Below are positions 50,172-58,301 of a DNA stretch of 64,000 nt, piece by piece. The DNA comes from Bacillus sp. FJAT-27445. Lineage in GTDB: Bacteria; Bacillota; Bacilli; Bacillales; Cytobacillaceae. Under the pieces are notes generated by a model that worked only from the letters and a program-made list of their open reading frames with translations, was not told the DNA's origin and ran no database searches. Location: NCBI RefSeq assembly GCF_001510665.1, contig NZ_LMTI01000001.1, positions 290,024 to 354,023 of the forward strand. Direction: 5' to 3'. The translations under genes were made by a program, and so were the position numbers. Position 1 is the stretch's first letter; every line of letters starts with the position of its first letter.

Positions 50172-51374
50172 TTGAGAAATGTTTATTGGGTTTTGGCAGG
50201 TATTTTAGTATCTCTATTGACAAATGCTTTTGTTTTAGAAACGACTATCTTTAAACAAAATAATGAAATTAGCCACGAATTAATCTTCATGTGTATTGGA
50301 TTATATTTATTATATTTCCATTTTACTGAAAGACTAAAAGGCTTTATTTTATTCACTTTTCCAATTATCTTATTCTGTTTAACACCTACGATTTCAGCCA
50401 TGTTGGGCAATTTTTTTAAGGAGAATTCTATTTTATTTTCCATTTTCTCAATCTCCCTAGCTTGTATTTTATGGAGTTTCATTCTTTTAAAATTAACAGG
50501 TAAAGTTACGTTTAATCAAAAAGCAAGCAATAAAAGTGTTATAGTGTCACTGTCGTCCATTGTTCTTCTATTTATTTTTCTAATTCTATTATTAAATACA
50601 TATAAGTTACCAATTATAAATGCAGCCCAAATATTACAGGAATATTCACACGGTTTTTTAACTTTTAATTTAGTAATGAATGTAAGCTTGTTTCTGATCG
50701 TTTCATTTTTATTATTCTTAATCACCCCGTCTCGTTTATTCAAGAGGGTGATTTATGAGGTAGTCGATTTAGATAAAATAAAAGTAGGATTTGTCTATTT
50801 ATTAATCATTTATTTATTTTCTAATGGTTTTGTTTTTGGTTTAGAACTGCTTTCAAACCAATCCTTTTCCATCTTAACAGAAGAAAAAGGTGTTTTAAAT
50901 TTAGTTGGTTCATTTGTAGGGTTATTTTTTGGGGTCGCACTCTTTGAGGAAGCAATGTTTAGACTTATTTTACCCGTTCTGCTTGTAATACTATTAAGAA
51001 ATTACTTTAAAAAAAAGCATTCCATCTTTATCGCTATATTAATAAGCTCGATATTATTCGCTTTTGTTCATGCAATAACGGGTTTTGGTAGCTTTGACCA
51101 ATTAGATTATGCACAGGCTATTTCTCGTCTTATTGGGTTATTTTTATCAGGGCAAATATTTATTTATCTATATATAGTAACAAAAAACTTATGGATACCC
51201 ATTATAGTACATGCATTACATGATTATGGACTCCTATTATTTAATTTTTCTAATTATTCATTTGTAAATGTCGTTTGGGTAATGGTGTTTACATCCATTA
51301 TTCTAATTCAGCACGGAAGTGAAAATGCAATTAATAAAGAACATACGGGGCAGGAATCTATAATAAGACTTTAA
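50172..51374 (+). CDS. CPBP (Abi/CAAX) family intramembrane metalloprotease
   Basis: Membrane protein of 400 aa with about ten hydrophobic segments. The C-terminal CPBP domain has all three motifs: FEEAMFRLILPVL (EExxxR), FAFVHAITGFG (FxxxH) and IVHALHDYGLL (HxxxD). Relatives include Rce1-type proteases, some linked to bacteriocin maturation or self-immunity. The long N-terminal half has no family I know. A TTG start is used with AAGGGGAAT upstream. It heads a run of small membrane-protein genes, a context that fits a bacteriocin/immunity-type accessory locus, but no toxin precursor is evident. Confidence 0.85.
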   Translation: MRNVYWVLAGILVSLLTNAFVLETTIFKQNNEISHELIFMCIGLYLLYFHFTERLKGFILFTFPIILFCLTPTISAMLGNFFKENSILFSIFSISLACILWSFILLKLTGKVTFNQKASNKSVIVSLSSIVLLFIFLILLLNTYKLPIINAAQILQEYSHGFLTFNLVMNVSLFLIVSFLLFLITPSRLFKRVIYEVVDLDKIKVGFVYLLIIYLFSNGFVFGLELLSNQSFSILTEEKGVLNLVGSFVGLFFGVALFEEAMFRLILPVLLVILLRNYFKKKHSIFIAILISSILFAFVHAITGFGSFDQLDYAQAISRLIGLFLSGQIFIYLYIVTKNLWIPIIVHALHDYGLLLFNFSNYSFVNVVWVMVFTSIILIQHGSENAINKEHTGQESIIRL

Positions 51375-51482
51375 AAATATGGCTGAAACCATCCATTTTG
51401 TGGAATATAATGTAAGTGTGGGGGAGGGTATGTTTTATTCAACGCTATAATAACTTATTAAAGGGAGATGGGAGGAGATTTT

Positions 51483-51656
51483 ATGAGTTTTATGAAGCTA
51501 TTCCATATTGGATATTTCGTATTTCTAATTGCTATGGCTTTCGTTTATTTTTTTGTTCCAAACGATTATGCGTGGATAGCTATTGTGATTCTATGTTTAC
51601 TTTTTGGTGTATATCAAATGATTGTTAGATATCGGCTAAGACGAAAACAAGTGTAA
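51483..51656 (+). CDS. Small two-TM membrane protein, 57 aa
   Basis: MSFMKLFHIGYFVFLIAMAF opens the first hydrophobic segment; the second is IAIVILCLLFGVYQMIV, followed by a basic end (RYRLRRKQV). GGGAGGAGA seven bases before ATG 51483 supports the start. Function unknown; immunity-peptide-like size. Confidence 0.6.
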   Translation: MSFMKLFHIGYFVFLIAMAFVYFFVPNDYAWIAIVILCLLFGVYQMIVRYRLRRKQV

Positions 51657-51756
51657 TTTAATTGCTTTAATCTAAAAGAATAAGATGGAACGCCAAATGT
51701 TGTGAAAGTCGCACGTTGGGCGTGTAGCGGGGAAAAGATGGAGATTTCTAAAGGGT

Positions 51757-51815
51757 CGATGTTCCAGGAAGGCTATCCGCATTTTTTGTTGAATTCCCTG
51801 TTGAGCTAAAGGGGA
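51757..51815 (+). repeat. Conserved-loop hairpin repeat, copy 1
   Basis: GATGTTCCAGGAAGGCTATCC then GCATTTTTTGTTGAATTCCC and GTTGAGCTAAAGGGG. It shares the TCCAGGAAGG core and the TTTTTTGTTGAAT tail with copies at 52325 and 53036 and lies between two small membrane-protein genes. Confidence 0.7.
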
Positions 51816-51870
51816 GATTAGTTTAACAAAACGAATGTAAAAGTATTAAAGGGGGGAGCTGACTCAATAA

Positions 51871-52314
51871 ATGATTAATAATTTTAGGACAATGTTAATA
51901 AAATATTTAGCATTTTTATTAATTGCAATTATCCTTGCTTATGTTTCATATTTTATTGTACATAAATTGTCATTTTTACCAAATGGATATGATATTGAAG
52001 CAGTGCAAAAAGATAAAGTATCGCTAAAATCATTTAATCTGTTAGGGGGTGAAAAGGATATAATAACTAAATCCTTTTCTGGAAATGACACGTGGAAGAT
52101 AGATGATATTCAGTATCAAGTAAATAGACAAAAAAATTCCTTTTGGATGCTGTTTTCGTCCAGTACTATATCACTATTTTTGTTAGTTTATAAGGTTCGT
52201 AACGGACTGAAATTTTGGAAAGCGATCTTTGAAAGTAATATTATTTTCTCTATTTTATTGCCACTACCTCCTCTTATTAACACATTGAATTACATACATA
52301 ATTTAATTTCCTGA
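51871..52314 (+). CDS. Membrane protein of unknown function, 147 aa
   Basis: Three hydrophobic segments (about residues 10-30, 90-105 and 120-138) surround an extracytoplasmic loop (FLPNGYDIEAVQKDKVSLKS, then KIDDIQYQVNRQKNSF). No family recognised. GGGGGGAG lies about 14 bases upstream of the ATG, rather far. It is flanked on both sides by conserved-loop hairpin repeats, as if a cassette. Confidence 0.55.
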   Translation: MINNFRTMLIKYLAFLLIAIILAYVSYFIVHKLSFLPNGYDIEAVQKDKVSLKSFNLLGGEKDIITKSFSGNDTWKIDDIQYQVNRQKNSFWMLFSSSTISLFLLVYKVRNGLKFWKAIFESNIIFSILLPLPPLINTLNYIHNLIS

Positions 52315-52324
52315 TTATTCAATA

Positions 52325-52390
52325 GGTGCGGTGATCCAGGAAGGATTTCCGCTCTTTTTTGTTGAATGCCTTATTGAACAAACGGGGGTG
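52325..52390 (+). repeat. Conserved-loop hairpin repeat, copy 2
   Basis: GCGGTGATCCAGGAAGGATTT closes with CCGC and runs into TCTTTTTTGTTGAATGCC, then TTATTGAACAAACGGGG. The stem GCGG/CCGC plus a T-run makes it a plausible terminator; TTTGTT/AACAAA forms a second small stem. Confidence 0.7.
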
Positions 52391-52436
52391 GGGAATCCAA
52401 GAAAGTTAATAAAAAAATAATGGAGAAAGAGATAAT

Positions 52437-52982
52437 ATGGGGAAACGTACAAAAACAATCTCAATTTTGGCCATCTTAATTATTTTTATATATGCAATAT
52501 TTGCAATTAATGAGGAAGTAAGTCTCAGCTCTAAAACGGTCGATGAAGCTTTTGAAAAATTTATAAATAGCGAATTTATGGCTGAAGTTGCCAAAAATAA
52601 AATTGGCGATAAAGAATTTTACCGAATTGGTAATTATACATTTGTACCATTTGAAGTTGATAATAATGTTTCATTACTACAGTTTGAAAAAGGGATATTT
52701 GGTTGGAAACAAACATATTTTTCTCACGGTGAAAATGGAGGCTATTCATATTCAAGTGTTGTTGATGTCTTAAATGGTGATATTCTTTTATATGGTGTCA
52801 TACCAAAAGATATAGTTACTGAAACGAAGACCATAAAAGTCAATGGAATAGATGCAGATATTATTATGCTCAATGATAAAACTGGAATTTGGATATTGAT
52901 AAAAAATAATAGTCAAAAAAACTTCGCTAACATAACTATAAACTTTTTAGATAATGTAGGAAATATAATCGGTAAAATGTAA
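52437..52982 (+). CDS. Membrane-anchored protein of unknown function, 181 aa
   Basis: One N-terminal segment (ISILAILIIFIYAIFAI, about residues 8-24) is followed by an extracytoplasmic domain: TVDEAFEKFINSEFMAEVAK, FYRIGNYTFVPFEVDNNVSL, GILLYG-like DILLYGVIPKDIV and a C-terminal IWILIKNNSQKNF. It could be a non-lipidated extracytoplasmic binding protein. No family recognised. ATG 52437 follows GAGAAAGAGATA. Confidence 0.55.
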   Translation: MGKRTKTISILAILIIFIYAIFAINEEVSLSSKTVDEAFEKFINSEFMAEVAKNKIGDKEFYRIGNYTFVPFEVDNNVSLLQFEKGIFGWKQTYFSHGENGGYSYSSVVDVLNGDILLYGVIPKDIVTETKTIKVNGIDADIIMLNDKTGIWILIKNNSQKNFANITINFLDNVGNIIGKM

Positions 52983-53035
52983 ATACAAATATCAAATCTA
53001 AAAGTAGTTACTATAATTGTGAAATAAATTAAAGG

Positions 53036-53090
53036 TGGGATGATCCAGGAAGGTTTAGGCACCTTTTTTGTCCTATTAAATAAACGGGAG
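53036..53090 (+). repeat. Conserved-loop hairpin repeat, copy 3
   Basis: AAAGGTGGGATGATCCAGGAAGG then TTTAGGCACCTTTTTTG: here the closing stem is AAGGTG/CACCTT, different from copy 2, while the TGATCCAGGAAGG loop is identical. The tail TCCTATTAAATAAACGGGAG parallels the other copies. Confidence 0.7.
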
Positions 53091-53209
53091 TTTAGGCGAG
53101 CCTCTTTAAAGGAGTTCGCTTTTTTCTTTTTCAGCTACCGTGCCAGGGAGTGGAATAAGAAATTCAGAAACAAATAGTAAAGTGGTGCGAAAAATGATGT
53201 AAAATAAAT

Positions 53210-53240
53210 TTGACATAGTGTCTATAATGAATTACATTAT
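53210..53240 (+). promoter_or_regulatory. Promoter with two overlapping palindromic operators
   Basis: A TTGACA -35 (53210-53215) and a TACATT -10 (53233-53238) are 17 bp apart. GACA-TAG-TGTC (53212-53222) overlaps the -35, and ATAATG-AATTA-CATTAT (53224-53240) covers the -10. They are candidate sites for the XRE repressor encoded two genes downstream, implying autoregulation. Confidence 0.6.
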
Positions 53241-53273
53241 GTATATAAAACTTTACTTTAAGGGGGGGAGACT

Positions 53274-53720
53274 ATGACTTATCAAGAGAAAAAAAGCATC
53301 GTGTCTTTGTTTAGTGTAATAGTTATTTTTGGATCTTTTTGTTTGTACATGTATCCGCAGTTTCCCAAAAATGGACTGGAATCACTTGAAACCTTTCGTT
53401 TTTGGGGGTCTTTTGTCTTTAGCTTAATTTTAGTTTCAATTATTGCCAACATTATAATCAATATCGTTTTTAACATTGCGTTTAGAATTACGACAGGAGA
53501 AAAGGAACCAACATTTGAGGATGAACTGGATAACATCATTAATTTAAGAGCAACAAGAAATTCATTTTTTGTTTTTATCCTAGGGTTTCTTCTAGCAATG
53601 GGATCTCTTATCATCTTTCAGCCGTCACAAATGATGTTTATTATTCTAATCATTTCAGGATTTATGTCAGATGTGACTGGCTCTATTACAAGACTGTATC
53701 ATTATAGGAAAGGAGTTTAA
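53274..53720 (+). CDS. Four-TM membrane protein paired with XRE regulator, 148 aa
   Basis: Four hydrophobic segments: VSLFSVIVIFGSFCLYMY, FWGSFVFSLILVSIIANIII, FFVFILGFLLAMGSLIIF, MFIILIISGFMSDVTGS; with a cytoplasmic acidic loop (GEKEPTFEDELDNIINLRAT). It looks like the DUF2178-type membrane proteins that precede YozG-like regulators. GGGGGGAG precedes ATG 53274. The regulator gene starts one base after its stop. Confidence 0.65.
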   Translation: MTYQEKKSIVSLFSVIVIFGSFCLYMYPQFPKNGLESLETFRFWGSFVFSLILVSIIANIIINIVFNIAFRITTGEKEPTFEDELDNIINLRATRNSFFVFILGFLLAMGSLIIFQPSQMMFIILIISGFMSDVTGSITRLYHYRKGV

Positions 53721-53721
53721 T

Positions 53722-53946
53722 ATGGGTAGAAATCTTGTCGGCAACCACATTAGAAAATTAAGATTTAACCATGAAGAAATGACCCAGCAGCAATTAGCTG
53801 ACAAGGTAGGCGTAACAAGGCAAACTATTGTTGCTCTTGAGAAGGGTAACTATTCCCCATCTTTAGAACTGGCTTTTCGCATTGCACACTCCTTTGACTT
53901 ACCTTTGGAAGAAGTATTTTTTTATGGAGACAACTTAGAACAGTAG
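53722..53946 (+). CDS. XRE-family transcriptional regulator, 74 aa
   Basis: Minimal Cro/CI-type DNA-binding protein: VGNHIRKLRFNHEEMTQQQLADKVGVTRQ then TIVALEKGNYSPSLELAFRI and FDLPLEEVFFYGDN, as in YozG/PlcR-like small regulators. It is coupled to the upstream membrane protein (AAAGGAG inside the preceding gene's end). It likely represses its own promoter through the palindromes at 53212-53240. Confidence 0.88.
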   Translation: MGRNLVGNHIRKLRFNHEEMTQQQLADKVGVTRQTIVALEKGNYSPSLELAFRIAHSFDLPLEEVFFYGDNLEQ

Positions 53947-54241
53947 GAACTAGACAGTTCGCGGATTGAATTTATATATTTTGTCTTGAACCTGTATTTT
54001 TTTCAGATAAAAATTTGTAACCGTAAAGCCACCTACGTAGCAGATAAACAAGATCGAAATCATTTTGTAAAGTATGACTATGACTTTTCGATTGTAAAGT
54101 TTTAAATGAATCTGCACTTACCTCCCATTTTTAGAAGATTATCAACAAGATATCAAGTAAACACCTTATAAGGCGGGTTCAATTTTATTGTTAAGGCTTA
54201 AAGATATCTATCAATTTGATAATTATTAGGAGGTTAAACAG
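53947..54241. other. AT-rich intergenic region
   Basis: No gene, repeat or strong terminator is evident. The AGGAGG at 54229-54234 belongs to the next gene. Confidence 0.4.
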
Positions 54242-55195
54242 TTGAAAGCAGCAATTTTTAAATCTTATGGTTCCCCTGAAGTAATGGAGATTAGGGATGT
54301 TGATAAGCCGTTCATCAAAGATGAAGATAGGGTATTAATTAAAGTGGTCTCAGCCTCAGTAAATCAATATGACAATCTATTTCGAAAAGGCTATTTTCCT
54401 ACCAGATTAGGGAATGGTCTTACAAAGCCAAAAGTACAAATTTTGGGAATAGACGTTGCGGGTTCGGTTGAAGCCGTAGGTAAAAATGTACAAAAATTTA
54501 AGATTGGTGATCATGTTTTTGGAAGTTGTGTCGGCTCCCATGCTGAATATGTCTGCCCAAGACAAAATTTTATAACCATTATGCCAAATAACTCAACTTT
54601 TGAAGAGGCAGCTGCAATACCATGTGCTGCACAGACTGCCCTACAAGCATTGCGAGATGTAGGGAAGATAAAAACAGGCGATAAGGTTTTAATCTATGGT
54701 GCATCAGGCGGAGTGGGGCACTTTGCTGTTCAGCTTGCTGTGTATTTTGGAGCTGAAGTAACTGCAGTTTGTAGTACCTCGAATATTGAGTGGGTTAAAA
54801 ATTTAGGTGCTCATCATGTAATTGATTATACTCAAGAAGATTTCGCTCACAACGGAAAAAAATATGATGTAATACTGGATGCTGTCGGAAAGAGGACCTT
54901 TTTCAGTTGTTTGCGTTCTCTAACCGAAAACGGTATTTATATAACAGAACACCCACTCTACCCCAAGTATCATCCAATTCAATTGATGATAGGCTCTATC
55001 ATAGGTAGTAAGAAGGCTAAGATCCATCTTGCAAAACCTAATGACAGTGACTTGGACCTATTAAGAGTGATTATGGAAAAAGAAAAATTAAGACCTATAA
55101 TTGAAAAGTGCTTTCCCTTAAATGAAATTGTAGAGGCTCATAGGCACGTTGAAAGTGGACGGACAAAGGGGAAGGTTGTTCTCAAAATAGAGTAA
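54242..55195 (+). CDS. Zinc-free MDR oxidoreductase (quinone reductase-like)
   Basis: Medium-chain dehydrogenase/reductase of 317 aa. The N-terminal GroES-like domain (KAAIFKSYGSPEVMEI, VSASVNQYDNLFRKG, GIDVAGSVEAVGKNV) is followed by a Rossmann fold with VLIYGASGGVGHFAVQLA (NADPH motif) and a C-terminal EIVEAHRHVESGRTKGKVVL. Lacks the structural and catalytic zinc ligands of true alcohol dehydrogenases, so an NADPH-quinone or enone reductase is likely. TTG start with AGGAGG eight bases upstream. Confidence 0.9.
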   Translation: MKAAIFKSYGSPEVMEIRDVDKPFIKDEDRVLIKVVSASVNQYDNLFRKGYFPTRLGNGLTKPKVQILGIDVAGSVEAVGKNVQKFKIGDHVFGSCVGSHAEYVCPRQNFITIMPNNSTFEEAAAIPCAAQTALQALRDVGKIKTGDKVLIYGASGGVGHFAVQLAVYFGAEVTAVCSTSNIEWVKNLGAHHVIDYTQEDFAHNGKKYDVILDAVGKRTFFSCLRSLTENGIYITEHPLYPKYHPIQLMIGSIIGSKKAKIHLAKPNDSDLDLLRVIMEKEKLRPIIEKCFPLNEIVEAHRHVESGRTKGKVVLKIE

Positions 55196-55282
55196 AATTA
55201 TTCCAATCCGGATTAACTATTGATAAAAATTCTCATAAATTAAACAGATAAATAATATAGAACCAATTTAAGAACTGGTGCA

Positions 55283-55318
55283 AGAGGTGAAGATTCATTG
55301 AGCTTCAGCTCTTTTTGT
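55283..55318 (+). terminator. Possible terminator after the MDR gene
   Basis: GAGGTGAAG pairs with CTTCAGCTC (one mismatch) across about 10 nt, followed by TTTTTGTTTTTG. Confidence 0.55.
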
Positions 55319-55428
55319 TTTTGTGATAAAGGAGCAGTATTCCCTAAAATATTTAAAGTGAGAACCACAATAAGATTAAGAATTACACTTAAAGTAACGG
55401 GTGCTAATCTTCAATAAGTAATTAAAAT

Positions 55429-55453
55429 AAGGACCCCAATCGGGTCCTTGTTT
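55429..55453 (+). terminator. Intrinsic terminator
   Basis: AAGGACCC-CAATC-GGGTCCTT followed by GTTTTATG. Confidence 0.8.
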
Positions 55454-55490
55454 TATGTCATTTATCAACAATATTATTTAACATAGCTAA

Positions 55491-55521
55491 AGAAAAAAGC
55501 ACCCCAAATCAGAAGGGTGCC
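55491..55521 (-). terminator. Terminator of the hcxA-like gene (minus strand)
   Basis: GGCACCC-TTCTGATTTG-GGGTGC on the minus strand followed by TTTTTTCTTT, just after the stop at 55527. Confidence 0.85.
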
Positions 55522-55526
55522 AAAGT

Positions 55527-56600
55527 TTATTTTTCTACTATCATCTCAAGCTCCAGTATTGATTTCACGAGGATTTCTGGAGTTAGAGGAATGTCCATAA
55601 AATGAATTGATTCGTTTGGAGCCAGGGCATTCGCAGCAATAACTGCGGGAGCACTTTCGGGGGAAAGTACGCCGAGACTATTCAGGCTGAATGGCAACCC
55701 GGTTATTTTATAAAAAGGAAGTAATTCTAGAACTTCTTCTTTCCTCCCCTCGAGCATTAACTGTACAAGTATCCCGTAAGCGACTTTATCCCCATGAAGG
55801 ATCTGATGGGTTTCCGGTAAGTGGGTGAGAGCGTTATGGATGGAATGGGCTCCGGCAATCCTTCCGAAATGGTCGCCAAATCCTCCTACCATTCCGCCTG
55901 CCATAATAATCGTTTCGCAGACCTTTACAAGCTCCGGGGTGATTCTTCCCGATACTGCGTCTTCAAGTGCCTGATGCCCAAAGGCAAGTAAGTTCGTTTT
56001 GCATAGATAGGCTGATTCTCTGGCAATTTGCATTGGTACGGTCCAATTTTCAACTTGTTTGAGCAAAACATCTGCTTCATACCATTTTGCAAGAGTATCG
56101 CCGATCCCGGCACGAAGATAAGCAGGAGGGGAGGCTGCCAGGATTTCCGGCTCCACAAGAACGGCCATGGCGCTTCCTTTAAAAATTGAATAGTAAAGGA
56201 ATCTGCCGTCATTGGCGTAAATCACACTTAATGGTGTCCAGGCTGCACACGTTGAAGCAAGAGTGGGAATTAAAATAAATGGAACTGAAACAATATCTCC
56301 GGCCGCTTTTACCAGATCAAGTACTTTCCCGCCGCCAATTGCGATGATTGCGTCATGGCCCCCGTTCTTTATGAGCCTGCCAATCCTTTCGATTTCTTCA
56401 TTCGAACACTCCCCGTAATAGGTTTCAAGTCGGGCAACGATATCTTTTGGAAAAAAAGATTTTGCTGCGTTCCACGAGTTTCTTCCAGTCAGCAAAAGAG
56501 GCTTCCGTATTCCATGGTTGGTAAGAATCCCGGGGAGCGTATCAAGAATCCCGGACTCGCACGCATAATAATTCGGCGCCCCGCGAATTTCAAGTCTCAT
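55527..56600 (-). CDS. Iron-containing alcohol dehydrogenase family (GldA/HcxA-like)
   Basis: An NAD(P)-dependent dehydrogenase of 357 aa close in length to E. coli YbdH (HcxA). The nucleotide-binding region is AIIAIGGGKVLDLVKAAGD, with PTLASTCAAWTPLSV. Metal ligands probably include Asp in AGIGDTLAKWYEAD and His in AGAHSIHNALTHLPETHQ and ILHGDKVAYG. Family members oxidise glycerol or reduce 2-oxoacids such as 2-oxobutyrate. It lies downstream of metNIQ on the same strand, separated by a hairpin, which may suggest a link to methionine/2-oxobutyrate metabolism. AAGGAG nine bases before ATG 56600 favours it over ATG 56609. Confidence 0.82.
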   Translation of the reverse strand: MRLEIRGAPNYYACESGILDTLPGILTNHGIRKPLLLTGRNSWNAAKSFFPKDIVARLETYYGECSNEEIERIGRLIKNGGHDAIIAIGGGKVLDLVKAAGDIVSVPFILIPTLASTCAAWTPLSVIYANDGRFLYYSIFKGSAMAVLVEPEILAASPPAYLRAGIGDTLAKWYEADVLLKQVENWTVPMQIARESAYLCKTNLLAFGHQALEDAVSGRITPELVKVCETIIMAGGMVGGFGDHFGRIAGAHSIHNALTHLPETHQILHGDKVAYGILVQLMLEGRKEEVLELLPFYKITGLPFSLNSLGVLSPESAPAVIAANALAPNESIHFMDIPLTPEILVKSILELEMIVEK

Positions 56601-56622
56601 CCTGCTCATCTCCTTATAATTA

Positions 56623-56655
56623 AAGCCAGCCCTTTAAAGGGTGCTGGCTTTTTTA
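56623..56655. terminator. Hairpin between metQ and the dehydrogenase gene
   Basis: AAGCCAGCCC pairs with GGGTGCTGGCTT around TTTAAA. The T-run is strong on the plus strand and weak (TTTAATTA) on the minus strand, so metNIQ transcripts may partly read through. Confidence 0.6.
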
Positions 56656-56736
56656 ACGATTTTTTTCAAAAAGATTGTTGTACCTCTTTAGGCGCTCGTT
56701 TTCCGTTAGGCGGGTACTGAGTGCCAAACGTGTTTC

Positions 56737-57576
56737 TTAGCGGTTTATCATCCATTCAGGCTTGCCGAAACCTTGGAAGTCACTGTCGATTGTCTTTTCG
56801 AAGTCCTCTGATTCAACCGCGGACTTGATATCTTTTGCAAATTGGGATTCAAGGTCCTTTGTTTTTACGACAACGCGGTTCCGGTAATCATCTGGCATTT
56901 CCTCCAGCTGTAGCGCGTCAAGAAGGTTCATCTTTGCGGCAAGGGCGAAGTTGCCTGGTACAAGTGAAAGATCTACGCTTTCAACAGAACGCGGAAGCTG
57001 AGCTGCCTCGATCGGAGTGAACTTAAGCTTCTTTGGGTTATCCTTAACATCCTTTTCAGACGCTGTCAGTGGATCAATTGAAGAGTCAATTGTTATTAAT
57101 TTGGCGTCTTGAAGTACGCCCAGTGCTCGGGCAAGGTTTGTCGGGTCATTAGGCAGGGCAACAGTGCTGCCGTCTGCTACTTCTTCAATTGATTTGAATT
57201 TCGTTGAGAAAATTCCCATAGGAGCGGTTGGAACGATTACAAGTTCAGAAAGCTCCAGATTGTTTTGTTTAGCGAAGTTATCCATATAGATTTTGTGCTG
57301 GAACAGGTTTGCGTCGATATCGCCATTGCCAAGGGCAAGGTTGGGCTGGACGTAGTCGCTGAATTCAACAACTTCAACTTTGTAGCCTTTCTTCTCAAGT
57401 ACAGGCTTGATGGCTTTTGTCGCCATATCACTGTATGGGCCGGCAGTGGCGCCGATTTTAATCTCTTTCTTTTCCGCCTTTTCCCCGTCTTTGGAGGAAG
57501 ATTGTCCGGAATCACCACAAGCAGCCAGGGCGCCAAGGCTTAATACTAGAATAAGAGCAAGCAAAACTTTTTTCAT
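56737..57576 (-). CDS. metQ: MetQ methionine-binding lipoprotein
   Basis: NlpA-family substrate-binding lipoprotein of 279 aa. The signal peptide with lipobox SLGALAAC (Cys20) is followed by EIKIGATAGPYSDMATKAI, FSDYVQPNLALGNGDIDANLFQHKIYMDNF and VALPNDPTNLARALGVLQ, hallmarks of MetQ. It delivers D- or L-methionine to MetNI. AAGGAG places ATG 57576, 14 codons inside the longer frame. It is the last gene of the S-box operon metN-metI-metQ. Confidence 0.95.
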   Translation of the reverse strand: MKKVLLALILVLSLGALAACGDSGQSSSKDGEKAEKKEIKIGATAGPYSDMATKAIKPVLEKKGYKVEVVEFSDYVQPNLALGNGDIDANLFQHKIYMDNFAKQNNLELSELVIVPTAPMGIFSTKFKSIEEVADGSTVALPNDPTNLARALGVLQDAKLITIDSSIDPLTASEKDVKDNPKKLKFTPIEAAQLPRSVESVDLSLVPGNFALAAKMNLLDALQLEEMPDDYRNRVVVKTKDLESQFAKDIKSAVESEDFEKTIDSDFQGFGKPEWMINR

Positions 57577-57638
57577 TTCGAAATCTCCTTTGATGTTTTT
57601 ATTTATTTTGAAAAGCAATGTGCTTTTTCAAAAGCGGG

Positions 57639-58301
57639 TTAACGTTTGTCGACTTTCCGGCTGATCGCATCGCCGGATAACTGGATAATCTGGACAAGGC
57701 AAATGAGGACAACGATTGTCACAAGCATGACAGTGTTGTCATAGCGGTAATAGCCAAAGCGGATTGCTAGGTCGCCAATACCGCCGCCGCCGACAATGCC
57801 GGCCATCGCCGAAAAGCCGATTAATGAAATAGTTGTAAGTGTTACGCCCTGGATAATCCCGGGCCGAGCCTCTGACAGGAGGACATCCTTGATAATCATC
57901 CATGGAGTCGCCCCGACCGCGACTGCGGCCTCGATGATTCCCTTATCAATTTCTCTTAGGGAGGTTTCTACCAATCTCGCAAAAAACGGAATCGCGGCAA
58001 CCGATAGTGAAACGCTTGCGGCAATCGGGCCGATCGTTGTGCCGGTAATCAATTTGGTCAGCGGCAAAAGGCTGACAAGCAGAATGATGAACGGAATGGA
58101 GCGAACCATATTGACCAGAAACCCCAGAATTGTTTTCACTGGCCTGTTTTCAAGAAATAATCCTTTGTCCAAAACAAACAGCAGCACACCAAGCGGCAGG
58201 CCTGTGAAAAGCGCTACTCCAAGTGAGATGAGGACCATTTGGACCGTCTGGAAAAATGCCTTATTAAGGTCAGGGAGCATAAGTTGAATTGTTTCAAGCA
58301 T
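57639..58301 (-). CDS. metI: MetI methionine ABC permease
   Basis: Permease of 220 aa with five membrane segments and the EAA coupling motif EAAVAVGATPWMIIKDVLLSEA. Typical MetI features are LLVSLLPLTKLITGTTIGP and IVGGGGIGDLAIRFGYYRYD. GGAGGTGG precedes ATG 58301, which overlaps the end of metN by 8 bp. Confidence 0.95.
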   Translation of the reverse strand: MLETIQLMLPDLNKAFFQTVQMVLISLGVALFTGLPLGVLLFVLDKGLFLENRPVKTILGFLVNMVRSIPFIILLVSLLPLTKLITGTTIGPIAASVSLSVAAIPFFARLVETSLREIDKGIIEAAVAVGATPWMIIKDVLLSEARPGIIQGVTLTTISLIGFSAMAGIVGGGGIGDLAIRFGYYRYDNTVMLVTIVVLICLVQIIQLSGDAISRKVDKR

